Virus record (IMG/VR): IMGVR_UViG_3300017757_000175
Span: 1-22,746 of that record
Reading direction: 5' to 3' (one strand)
From: a virus
DNA: 22,746 bases
The notes beneath the pieces are model-generated. The model did no database searches. It saw only the letters and a program-made list of their open reading frames with translations, and was not told the DNA's origin. Positions 16,546-21,915 of the stretch are shown here, piece after piece; within the stretch, counting starts at the first letter, position 1; the number at the start of each line of letters is the position of its first letter. Both the position numbers and the translations under genes were made by a program.

Positions 16546-16557
16546 CTCATTAATGAG
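16546..16557. promoter_or_regulatory. Twelve-base perfect palindrome in the leader, possible operator
   Basis: CTCATTAATGAG is perfectly self-complementary and lies about 20 bases downstream of the predicted transcription start. It could be an operator for a dimeric regulator, or a weak hairpin in the leader. No regulator gene is visible in the window. Confidence 0.35.
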
Positions 16558-16628
16558 ATTCGTGTTTATTGATTTTAGTTATTTTTGATTTTAAATGTTT
16601 TATGATTAATTAATAAGGAGTAATAGTA

Positions 16629-16967
16629 ATGAATAAAATAGTTGAGTTGATACTCAGTCAAATGGGTAATCAAGAACCAGTCTTAGGTAAAGCTGAGATG
16701 AAGGCTGTAGCACTTGCTACTATAAGTCAGAACTTCGCGATAGCTGCTCGAAGGGGTAGACCTATCTTTGCTAGTAATCTAGTCAAGGATATGGGTGCCT
16801 TTAACAATGCAGCATCAGGAGGTATTGACCTAACTTCTTTACTCATGTTAGCTCAAGCTGAGAAAGCAGAGGCAACTGACACAGTAGACGCGACAGCCGT
16901 TGATACTTTTAGTCAGAGGTTAGATGCTATTGAAGCTGCTGTAGCTAAGGTAGCAAAAGCAAAGTAG
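16629..16967 (+). CDS. Ala-rich 112-aa protein, first rightward gene
   Basis: The protein is Ala-rich with a basic start, a central GRPIFASNLVKDMGAFNNAA, and a helical end (VDTFSQRLDAIEAAVAKVAK). It has no Cys or Trp, no signal peptide and no clear enzyme motif. TAAGGAG stands seven bases before the ATG, so translation is strong. By eye it is less AT-rich than its neighbours. It lies alone at the strand switch, its own promoter upstream and a hairpin and long non-coding region behind it. A role in early expression or as a highly made small protein is possible; no family is recognised. Confidence 0.7.
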   Translation: MNKIVELILSQMGNQEPVLGKAEMKAVALATISQNFAIAARRGRPIFASNLVKDMGAFNNAASGGIDLTSLLMLAQAEKAEATDTVDATAVDTFSQRLDAIEAAVAKVAKAK

Positions 16968-16982
16968 GCTCTTTGCCTACTT
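16962..16982 (+). terminator. Hairpin over the stop codon of the first rightward gene
   Basis: AAGTAGGC at 16,962-16,969 pairs with GCCTACTT at 16,975-16,982, eight perfect pairs with a TCTTT loop; three more pairs can be added outside a one-base bulge. The TAG stop codon is inside the stem. No T-run follows, so it may be a weak terminator, an RNA stabiliser or the start of the structured region behind it. Confidence 0.45.
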
Positions 16983-17194
16983 GCTCCATCGCCGCTACGC
17001 TCGCAATTAGAAACAGCTGCTTGTGTATCGGAACTATGTAGTTATGTAGGGTTATTTGTATATTTATACTACTCTCCAATGTGTATTGAATGTTACAACT
17101 ACAGATAGCCCTATAAACTACTTGTATATTACAAATATTTAATAACATGGTCATAAAACTATTGTACCACTAAAACCAATAGTTAACTTCTTTA

Positions 17195-17225
17195 GCTCTA
17201 TAGGAAGTAAAGCAGGAGATAGAGC
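17195..17225 (+). repeat. Seven-base-pair perfect stem-loop
   Basis: GCTCTAT (17,195-17,201) and ATAGAGC (17,219-17,225) are fully complementary, with a 17-base purine-rich loop (AGGAAGTAAAGCAGGAG). The exposed loop contains ribosome-site-like AGGA and AGGAG strings, though no start codon follows at a suitable distance. Confidence 0.5.
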
Positions 17226-17290
17226 ATATCATAAAAAATAATAAGCAATCACCCACATGGCAGTATTGAAGCTGTAGAGGGAGAGGATAT

Positions 17291-17315
17291 GAAGATATTC
17301 TTCGGTCGCGTGACC
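17291..17315 (+). repeat. Two adjoining small hairpins
   Basis: GAAGA-TAT-TCTTC (17,291-17,303) is followed without any gap by GGTC-GCGT-GACC (17,304-17,315). Helices that abut in this way can stack on one another in RNA, which supports a folded molecule. Confidence 0.5.
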
Positions 17316-17355
17316 ATAGTTGGTTAGACAGAGTGAGGTTAAGATGTTAAGGGAG

Positions 17356-17370
17356 CTCATAACTTATGAG
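17356..17370 (+). repeat. Palindromic hairpin
   Basis: CTCATA and TATGAG flank a three-base loop (ACT), a perfect six-pair hairpin inside the structured region. Confidence 0.45.
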
Positions 17371-17431
17371 TGTTGACGTAGCGCATTGCTAAAAGAGCCG
17401 TAAATGCCAAGCAACCAAGCTTATTATTAAT

Positions 17432-17545
17432 TTGTGATTTTGTTTGAGAAGCCGTAGACATGTTGGTAGAATTCGGACTCTATCTTAAAAGACGTGTAGT
17501 GGAGTTAGGTAGGTGTAGTGCACTGCAAGTCCTAATAAATCACAA
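17432..17545 (+). ncRNA. Stem-closed element with tRNA-like parts, candidate small RNA
   Basis: TTGTGATTT (17,432-17,440) pairs perfectly with AAATCACAA (17,537-17,545), closing 114 bases. Inside are GGTAGA/TCTATC (17,465-17,470 and 17,479-17,484, one G-U), and TTAGG/CCTAA (17,505-17,509 and 17,531-17,535), placed like a T-stem next to an acceptor stem but with a 21-base loop that ends GCAAGT where a T-loop would read TTCAAGT. The sequence TCTTAAAA resembles a tRNA-Leu(UAA) anticodon loop. It does not fit a tRNA model: the D-arm is wrong and the T-loop is too long. It may be a tRNA-derived element or an independent RNA. Confidence 0.4.
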
Positions 17546-17582
17546 TAATAATTAATTAAATTAAAGATAAGGAATAATAATA

Positions 17583-17918
17583 ATGTGGATAGAAATTAAA
17601 AAACAATTAATAAATCTTAATAATATTCAAACTATAAGATGGGATGACACAGATAATGATGTATTTCTTTATTTATATCCTCCATCAAATATATCAGCTG
17701 GAAATGGTAGAATTGATTTTCATTGGCCTGTTAAACATAATGATGGTAAGTATAATGATAGTGCTATAGATGATTTACATATTGTTAATAAAGAATTAGC
17801 TAAATTAACAAAAACTTTCCAAAGAATCTTTAAGTGTGACTTAGCTGATAATAGTGATGATGTGATAGTTCAAGCCGTAAGAGATATTGGTCAAAGAGGT
17901 GAATTTATAGGTGAATAA
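17583..17918 (+). CDS. Small protein of unknown function
   Basis: A 111-aa protein, start ATG at 17,583 with AAGGA about ten bases upstream. The N-terminal half is beta-rich (MWIEIKKQLINLNNIQTIRW, then DVFLYLYPPS), similar in general form to small bacterial proteins starting 'W.ei...liNl.nI..I'. The C-terminal half is helical (ELAKLTKTFQRIF) and acidic. No Cys cluster, signal or membrane segment is seen. The family is unknown. It stands between two structured intergenic regions. Confidence 0.6.
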   Translation: MWIEIKKQLINLNNIQTIRWDDTDNDVFLYLYPPSNISAGNGRIDFHWPVKHNDGKYNDSAIDDLHIVNKELAKLTKTFQRIFKCDLADNSDDVIVQAVRDIGQRGEFIGE

Positions 17919-17936
17919 CAACCCCTTTCACATAAT

Positions 17937-17946
17937 ACTAGTATGC
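17937..17946. repeat. Ten-base palindrome
   Basis: ATACTAGTAT is perfectly self-complementary, in the intergenic region downstream of the 111-aa gene. It is followed by CCTAG...CTAGG and GTCTC...GAGAC inverted pairs, so this gap too may fold as RNA. Confidence 0.3.
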
Positions 17947-18001
17947 CGAACGCCTAGATAGATTGAAATGGCACTAGGGTCTCATTCGATATAAAGAGAC
18001 A

Positions 18002-18119
18002 ACGGGAATATAATAAAATGGTATGGTGATGATGTACACATCTTTATTATTGGTGATAAATTTGCTTAGATGAAATACTCTATATAAAATAAACGAAGGC
18101 AAGCCCGTAGACATACCAT
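18002..18119 (+). ncRNA. Stem-closed element with a possible pseudoknot, candidate small RNA
   Basis: ATGGTATG (18,018-18,025) pairs perfectly with CATACCAT (18,112-18,119). ACGGG (18,002-18,006), outside this stem, is complementary to CCCGT (18,104-18,108), inside it, so the two helices would cross as an H-type pseudoknot. Within the stem are GATG/CATC (around 18,029-18,042) and TTTAT/ATAAA (18,043-18,047 and 18,056-18,060). CCCGTAGACAT at its 3' side matches a string in the 17,432-17,545 element. The ribosome site of the next gene (AGGAG before 18,147) lies 20 bases after the stem, so it could be a cis-acting translational control. Confidence 0.4.
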
Positions 18120-18146
18120 ATATAAATAATTAAATAGGAGAGAATA

Positions 18147-18275
18147 ATGCCACATAAAGAAGCAAAGTCTAATAAACGTAAAAGAATATTATTAAATAAA
18201 AAATTAAATAGTCAAGGCAGAACAGCTGCTCAGATTGCAGCTAAGAAGCGTAAATTAGAAAGAAGAGAGCAATGA
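18147..18275 (+). CDS. 42-aa very basic protein
   Basis: The protein starts MPHKEAKSNKRKRILLNKKL and ends KKRKLERREQ, with about 40 percent Lys and Arg. TAGGAGAG stands before the ATG at 18,147, and the stop TGA overlaps the next start (ATGA), so the reading frame is well supported despite being very short. It lies directly downstream of the pseudoknot-like element. It probably binds nucleic acid or serves as a small phage-encoded inhibitor; the family is not recognised. Confidence 0.65.
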   Translation: MPHKEAKSNKRKRILLNKKLNSQGRTAAQIAAKKRKLERREQ

Positions 18276-18460
18276 TTATGAAATTGAAATCAAAAGATGA
18301 AATAACTGTTAAATTAATAGAAAAATTAGAACAACATCAAAAATGTGATATTAATGATGTAGGTGAAAGAGTAGAATTAGATGGTGCAATAAATATACTA
18401 AAATGGGTATTAGGTATTCCACAAGATTATACAAAAGGTGAGAATAATGAATCAGATTAA
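18272..18460 (+). CDS. Small acidic protein, function unknown
   Basis: 62 aa, helical and charged (DEITVKLIEKLEQHQKCDIN, then GAINILKWVLGIPQDY). It begins inside the stop of the basic 42-aa gene (ATGA), and a second Met two codons on could be used instead. It overlaps the next gene by about 14 bases. No family is recognised. Confidence 0.55.
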   Translation: MIMKLKSKDEITVKLIEKLEQHQKCDINDVGERVELDGAINILKWVLGIPQDYTKGENNESD

Positions 18461-18815
18461 TATAATTACTCCATATAAAATGTATGGAACATGGGTATTT
18501 GATGATAGTTCAGTTGGATTAATCAGAGAACCATTTGTAGCAGGTGCTGATGTAGCTATTGATAAAATAGTTGAGCATCTTGGGATTAAAACAGATAAAA
18601 TTGTAATGACATTTTCTAAAGATGATTTTCCTGGTAGTCATGTTAGATTAGATTACCTAGTTAAAGATATAGAAAAAGAAGGTGATTATTATAATATAGT
18701 TGATGATAATTTTAATTTAGAACTTTGGTTATGTCCAGCTTTATTAAAATATTTTGATGAACCACCTAAAGAAATTTATATAAAAATTGAAGAATATAAA
18801 GAGGAGATATCATGA
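18447..18815 (+). CDS. Conserved phage/bacterial protein of unknown function (DUF6717-like)
   Basis: 122 aa from the ATG at 18,447, chosen because AAGGTGAG lies just upstream; the in-frame GTG at 18,438 has no site. The sequence runs ITPYKMYGTWVFDDSSVGLI, REPFVAGADVAIDKIVEHLG, then DDFPGSHVRLDYLVKD and LELWLCPALLKYFDEPPKEI. I recall this pattern ('P.k..GtWvFDd..vGL..EpFvaG...iid', '...F.G', 'WLCPAL.kYF...P..iyi') from a small domain of unknown function, which I believe is DUF6717. The biochemical role is unknown. Its TGA stop overlaps the next ATG. Confidence 0.65.
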   Translation: MNQINIITPYKMYGTWVFDDSSVGLIREPFVAGADVAIDKIVEHLGIKTDKIVMTFSKDDFPGSHVRLDYLVKDIEKEGDYYNIVDDNFNLELWLCPALLKYFDEPPKEIYIKIEEYKEEIS

Positions 18816-18991
18816 CAACATTCGTAACAATACCAGCTATAATGTTTATAGTGATGGTAGGATTTATAATATTTTTAATAGCATTTAACTTCTATCTATT
18901 CTATAAATGGGGAAAATCTCTTGAAGAGTTGGATTATATAGAAAAAGAAAATAACTATAAGGAGAAACAATATGTCAGTTCAAATAACTAA
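18812..18991 (+). CDS. Small single-pass membrane protein
   Basis: 59 aa starting at the ATG at 18,812, in a four-base ATGA overlap with the preceding gene; GAGGAG stands just before. Residues 5-31 are strongly hydrophobic (TIPAIMFIVMVGFIIFLIAF and beyond), one membrane span with a short N-terminal tail. The C-terminal half is charged (KSLEELDYIEKENNYKEK) and probably cytoplasmic. One span with a short polar end also fits a pinholin- or accessory-type phage protein, but nothing beyond topology supports that. Confidence 0.7.
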   Translation: MTTFVTIPAIMFIVMVGFIIFLIAFNFYLFYKWGKSLEELDYIEKENNYKEKQYVSSNN

Positions 18992-19151
18992 GAAAGATTT
19001 CTTAGAGTATAAAGAAGTACAAGAAAGTGGTGAGTTTAATATGTTTGACCCTAAAGCAAGAGAGATGACATCATTAAGCAAAGACCAATGGCTTAGAATT
19101 ATAAAAGAATATAATAAACTAGATGAAGCATGGGGTAAAGATAATGAATAA
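18972..19151 (+). CDS. Small acidic/helical protein, function unknown
   Basis: 59 aa: MSVQITKKDFLEYKEVQESG, then MFDPKAREMTSLSKDQW and a helix LRIIKEYNKLDEAW. AAGGAGAAA precedes the ATG at 18,972, which lies inside the end of the membrane-protein gene. The 'fe..r...sgl....' pattern resembles short phage proteins seen beside larger replication genes, but the family is not recognised. It overlaps the next gene by eight bases. Confidence 0.65.
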   Translation: MSVQITKKDFLEYKEVQESGEFNMFDPKAREMTSLSKDQWLRIIKEYNKLDEAWGKDNE

Positions 19152-19374
19152 GACAGTTAAAAGAAAAGAGCCTAGAAGATATAGATTAAACAATGTATCA
19201 ATGAGAGAAATTAAAGATAAGTATCCAGATAAAATTGTTGATGCTTATACTGAAGGCGGAAGATTAGTATTACAACTAGACACTTGTAGAATAAAGTTTG
19301 ATGAAAGAGTTAAGCAAAGATTTGGTGATAGATATGGAGCGATTCATACAGGCAAACTAGTAGAGAGTACTTGA
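19144..19374 (+). CDS. Small basic protein, function unknown
   Basis: 76 aa from the ATG at 19,144. An earlier in-frame ATG at 19,123 is deep inside the previous gene and has no better site. The N-terminus is very basic (NKTVKRKEPRRYRLNN); the remainder has alternating strands (GGRLVLQLDTCRIKFDERVK). It probably binds nucleic acid or another protein. No family is recognised. A 49-base gap follows. Confidence 0.55.
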   Translation: MNKTVKRKEPRRYRLNNVSMREIKDKYPDKIVDAYTEGGRLVLQLDTCRIKFDERVKQRFGDRYGAIHTGKLVEST

Positions 19375-19410
19375 TTTTCTGAGTAGAATTTTGTAAATTA
19401 AAATAGTGTA

Positions 19411-19417
19411 AAGGAGG
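19411..19417 (+). promoter_or_regulatory. Ribosome binding site deciding a TTG start
   Basis: AAGGAGG at 19,411-19,417 is followed by two TTG codons in a row, at 19,421 and 19,424. Spacing is three bases to the first and six to the second, so the second TTG is preferred. Confidence 0.7.
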
Positions 19418-19423
19418 TTATTG

Positions 19424-20185
19424 TTGAAGTTAGAGTTATCAAAGATATATAATGATTATCTGTCTGAAATAGAATCAGATAACAAATCCAAGTACAAAGA
19501 GAAGAATCCAGGAAAGTATTATAGAGCCTCATCAGCAGGTCATTGTTTCAAAAAGCATTGGTATTCTATCAATGGATATGAAGGCAAAGAGATAGATGAG
19601 AAAAGTAAAAGACTTCTCAGGCTTGGTACAATAGTACATGAAGATATTCAAAAAGCAATAGAGTGGGATAATAAAAGAACTTATGAAGTAGAGTTACCTG
19701 AAGGAGCTCAACGACAATTTGGATACACATCACATGTAGAATATGCAGTAGTAATAGAAGAATTAAATGTTATGGGTAGTGCTGATATAGTTGTTATTGA
19801 AGATGCAGAATCAGCCTGTGTTGTTGATATTAAAACTACTCATTCATATAAGTGGAAGATGATGTTCGGAAGAAATAGAGAGCCAAAGCCAAGTAGAATG
19901 TATGAGTTACAATTAGGTACTTATGCTTTAGGTGTATGTCATCAAGAAGATATTCCTCCAGAGAATATATCTATGTATTTAATGTATTATAAAAAAGATG
20001 ATAGTCTTATGAAGCCAGTAGAAGTTAATAATGCATGGATGGATAACGCTGCTGAGTATTGGATATCATTAAAAGAAACATTAGACATGGTTAAAGATGA
20101 ATCAGACTTACCAAGAGATACATTTAATGTTCCAGTTGAACAATGGGAATGTAGATATTGTCAGTTTGAACCAATCTGTAACTAG
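19424..20185 (+). CDS. PD-(D/E)XK exonuclease, Cas4/RecB-like with Fe-S cluster
   Basis: 253 aa, start TTG. The nuclease core has LGTIVHE (His72, the RecB-family His), GSADIV with Asp121, VVDIKTT with Asp135 and Lys137, and QLGTYALG with Gln163. Four Cys form a likely 4Fe-4S site as in Cas4 and AddB: Cys41 in SAGHCFKKHWY and Cys243, Cys246 and Cys252 in WECRYCQFEPIC. The enzyme would resect DNA ends and leave single strands. The Rad52-like annealing protein lies four genes downstream in the same operon, a standard phage recombination pair. It could instead act mainly in genome processing or replication. Family is clear; substrate direction (5'-3' expected) is inference. Confidence 0.88.
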   Translation: MKLELSKIYNDYLSEIESDNKSKYKEKNPGKYYRASSAGHCFKKHWYSINGYEGKEIDEKSKRLLRLGTIVHEDIQKAIEWDNKRTYEVELPEGAQRQFGYTSHVEYAVVIEELNVMGSADIVVIEDAESACVVDIKTTHSYKWKMMFGRNREPKPSRMYELQLGTYALGVCHQEDIPPENISMYLMYYKKDDSLMKPVEVNNAWMDNAAEYWISLKETLDMVKDESDLPRDTFNVPVEQWECRYCQFEPICN

Positions 20186-20195
20186 AGGAGAAATA

Positions 20196-20423
20196 ATGAA
20201 AGTAAAAGAATTAATGTGGATTCTTACTACATTAGATAAAAATGCTGTAATAGATATATCTAGTGATGAAGAAGGAAATAGATATGGAGATATTGATAAT
20301 GGAGTAGCTGAAGGAAAATTAGTTAGTGGTGAAAAAGTATATAGTCTCTATCCTATGTCATCAGAAGACCCAGAAGATAGATATCTTGAAAATTATAAAG
20401 ATATTAAAAAGGATATAATATGA
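20196..20423 (+). CDS. Small acidic protein, function unknown
   Basis: 75 aa, beginning MKVKELMWILTTLDKNAVID with GAGGAG before the ATG at 20,196. An upstream in-frame ATG at 20,097 lies inside the exonuclease gene and is less likely. The form 'mkvkeLi..L..ld.na.i.i..de.g..y.dI' is common among small phage and bacterial proteins of unknown role. It overlaps the next gene (ATGA). Confidence 0.6.
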   Translation: MKVKELMWILTTLDKNAVIDISSDEEGNRYGDIDNGVAEGKLVSGEKVYSLYPMSSEDPEDRYLENYKDIKKDII

Positions 20424-20710
20424 CAGATATAACTATGGAAGAAGCATCTGAGTTTGTATTTCACAAATGCGAAGATGAAACTGTAAATAATTTAATGAAT
20501 AAACTATCTAATAGAGCTGTTAATTCAAATGCAAAACATGGCAACACAATCAATAATGTTAAGAAGACAACCAAACAATGGGTTGTTGAAGCATTGGAAG
20601 AGTCTATGGATATGTCAGTTTATTTACAAAGACTATTAGAAAAAATAGAGAAAGAGGAAATTAATGAACGAGTTGACATTAATAGAAAACGGCTCCCTAA
20701 CTGCGGTTAG
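20420..20710 (+). CDS. Possible MazG-like nucleotide pyrophosphohydrolase
   Basis: 96 aa. The helical core NAKHGNTINNVKKTTKQWVV, followed by EALEESMDMSVYLQRLLEKI, resembles all-alpha NTP pyrophosphatases: an 'E.A.EE..D...Y' signature in which acidic residues bind Mg2+ (here Glu-Glu-x-x-x-Asp). Such enzymes clean the dNTP pool in phage-infected cells. Its 3' end overlaps the annealing-protein gene by 47 bases. The family is tentative: the motif is short and the usual E-x-x-E pair upstream is not obvious. Confidence 0.5.
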   Translation: MTDITMEEASEFVFHKCEDETVNNLMNKLSNRAVNSNAKHGNTINNVKKTTKQWVVEALEESMDMSVYLQRLLEKIEKEEINERVDINRKRLPNCG

Positions 20711-21263
20711 TGAAGCATTAAATAATATTACTAAACATCATAAGAAAGTTAGTGATATTAAAACACCTAAACCTTTTGTTAAACAGAAGATGGGTATGGA
20801 TTATGTAGAATACTCTTATATGAGAGAGATTGCAGATAAACATTATCCTGGTTGGAGTTGGACTGTAATTAAAACAGAGTTTGCTGGTACAGAAGCTTAT
20901 GTAGTACATGGTAGATTGAAGTGGTTTGATAATGGAGTATGGAGAGAAGGTGATTCTACAGCCGCTCATAGAGTTCAAAAGAAACGTGGTAGCGATAATT
21001 ATGTAGACTTAGGTAATGATATTAAAGCAGCTAATACTGATTGTATCAAGAAAGCCTTTAATATGTATATGAATATTGCTGATGATGTATATCGTAATCA
21101 AGTAGAAGACCCTGAATTAGATGATAAGCAATTAGAAATTATTACAGATTTATCAAAGATAGCAAATCGTGAGAAAGAAATAATGGAAAAAGTAGAGAAT
21201 GGTGACATCAATGCATTTAATTATAAAGCTGCTGTTGCCAAATTAGAAAGGCTTGCTAAGTGA
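20664..21263 (+). CDS. Rad52-like single-strand annealing protein
   Basis: 199 aa. The core has MDYVEYSYMREIADKHYPGW at 45-63, SWTVIKTEF at 65-73, VVHGRLKWFDNGVWREGDST at 80-99, then AHRVQKKRGSDNYVDLGNDI and KAANTDCIKKAFNMYMNIAD at 121-140. The beta-hairpin plus a C-terminal 'D.iK.A.tD.iKKAf....' helix is characteristic of the Rad52/Sak superfamily. The last 60 residues are helical and charged. GAGGAAAT lies before the ATG. Within an operon with a Cas4-like exonuclease and an SSB-like protein it should anneal complementary strands during phage recombination and repair. A profile comparison would be needed to separate it from RecT- or Erf-type proteins. Confidence 0.8.
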   Translation: MNELTLIENGSLTAVSEALNNITKHHKKVSDIKTPKPFVKQKMGMDYVEYSYMREIADKHYPGWSWTVIKTEFAGTEAYVVHGRLKWFDNGVWREGDSTAAHRVQKKRGSDNYVDLGNDIKAANTDCIKKAFNMYMNIADDVYRNQVEDPELDDKQLEIITDLSKIANREKEIMEKVENGDINAFNYKAAVAKLERLAK

Positions 21264-21589
21264 GTGAATATTGGTTAGAAGAGGGTTACTCAATGAATGA
21301 GTATTATCAAGAAATGTATGAACAAAGGATAAAGAATATGAATAGTTCTTATGATGAAAATATATTAGTGCCAGGTTCTCAATATACAGTAGGTACTAAT
21401 GATGGTAAAGAGTTTAAGAAAGTAGCATATATTGGACTTAAACAATTAAATGGAAAGCCAATGATGGTTTTCAAAACTATGGAAGATAAGCAGGTAACTG
21501 TTAATCCCAGTTTTCATAGTTTTATAATAGAAGAAGAAACCGAAATGAATCCTGTTGCTTATGAGCAATCAGGGTGGAATAAGGAGTAA
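21260..21589 (+). CDS. Small protein of unknown function in the recombination operon
   Basis: 109 aa, starting at GTG 21,260 (overlap GTGA with the stop of the annealing protein; AAAGG nine bases upstream). An internal ATG at 21,293 is an alternative. The N-terminus is acidic and Tyr-rich (SEYWLEEGYSMNEYYQEMYE); a beta region follows (VGTNDGKEFKKVAYIGLKQL, MMVFKTMEDKQVTVNPSFHS). No recognised motif. Position between Rad52-like and SSB-like genes suggests a DNA-transaction accessory role. Confidence 0.6.
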   Translation: MSEYWLEEGYSMNEYYQEMYEQRIKNMNSSYDENILVPGSQYTVGTNDGKEFKKVAYIGLKQLNGKPMMVFKTMEDKQVTVNPSFHSFIIEEETEMNPVAYEQSGWNKE

Positions 21590-21591
21590 TA

Positions 21592-21915
21592 ATGGGAAAA
21601 CTAACAGTAGCAGATGCTAATGAGTTGCTAGAAAAAGGAGTCATCACCAAAGAAACTTTAACAAAGATGCAGAATGATGGTCTTGTTTCGACAAGAAGTA
21701 AATCTGCTGAAAGATATATTGAGTCTTCTAATGGAAGTTGGGTAACACCAATATTCTATTATAGAGGACTAGGTGATGGCAAATATACTCAAAAGATGAC
21801 TGAACTCAGAACAGAAGTCAACAAAGTCATAGAGAAGTATACAGTAACTAAGCATGAAGTAGTAAATACAGAAACAAAAACAAAGAAAAATAATAAAGGA
21901 AAGAATGGAAAATGA
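21592..21915 (+). CDS. Small protein, function unknown, with Lys/Asn-rich tail
   Basis: 107 aa: the N-terminus is helical (KLTVADANELLEKGVITKE, TLTKMQNDGLVSTRS), the middle has VTPIFYYRGLGDGKYTQKMT, and the tail is low-complexity and basic (KTKKNNKGKNGK). AAGGAG before the ATG supports it. 'l..G.it....l..m...Glv..r' resembles small phage proteins whose role I cannot name. The TGA overlaps the ATG of the next gene. Confidence 0.6.
   Translation: MGKLTVADANELLEKGVITKETLTKMQNDGLVSTRSKSAERYIESSNGSWVTPIFYYRGLGDGKYTQKMTELRTEVNKVIEKYTVTKHEVVNTETKTKKNNKGKNGK

Larger units (their letters stand above)
16983..17582 (+). other. 600-base non-coding region with many stem-loops, candidate structured RNA
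   Basis: No convincing gene is present. Helices seen by eye: an imperfect 17-18-bp pair of arms at about 17,038-17,055 and 17,106-17,122; GCTCTAT 17,195-17,201 with ATAGAGC 17,219-17,225; GAAGA/TCTTC with a three-base loop at 17,291-17,303, directly followed by GGTC-GCGT-GACC at 17,304-17,315; CTCATA/TATGAG at 17,356-17,370; TAGC/GCTA near 17,379-17,391; and a 9-bp stem closing 17,432-17,545. The last bases hold the ribosome site of the next gene. Several of these are perfect and adjacent, more than I expect by chance in AT-rich spacer. It could be one large RNA of the phage-associated kind (ROOL or GOLLD are of similar size), but I cannot show homology. Confidence 0.5.

Noticed and set aside
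16493-16628. A Bacteroidetes-type promoter (TATTTTTG at 16,580)
   Set aside because: The upstream TTG is not at the required distance, and the window uses strong Shine-Dalgarno sites, so this host type is not supported.
16945-17154. A 69-aa minus-strand frame in the structured region
   Set aside because: No ribosome site, low-complexity composition and overlap with stem-loops; a chance open frame.
17432-17545. A canonical tRNA gene
   Set aside because: The nested stem is followed by a 21-base loop instead of 7, the D-arm bases do not fit, and the total is 114 bases. Kept only as a tRNA-like candidate.
16983-17582. A group I intron
   Set aside because: I do not see the conserved P7 strings (such as GATATAGTC) or a split gene around it.
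18002-18119. A twister-type self-cleaving ribozyme, suggested by GGCAAGCCCG near the 3' end
   Set aside because: Only this string matches what I recall of twister; I cannot place the required helices and cleavage site, so I do not call a ribozyme.
16983-18119. A retron or CRISPR locus
   Set aside because: There is no reverse transcriptase gene, no repeated spacer arrangement and no cas gene; the Cas4-like protein is explained by the recombination operon.
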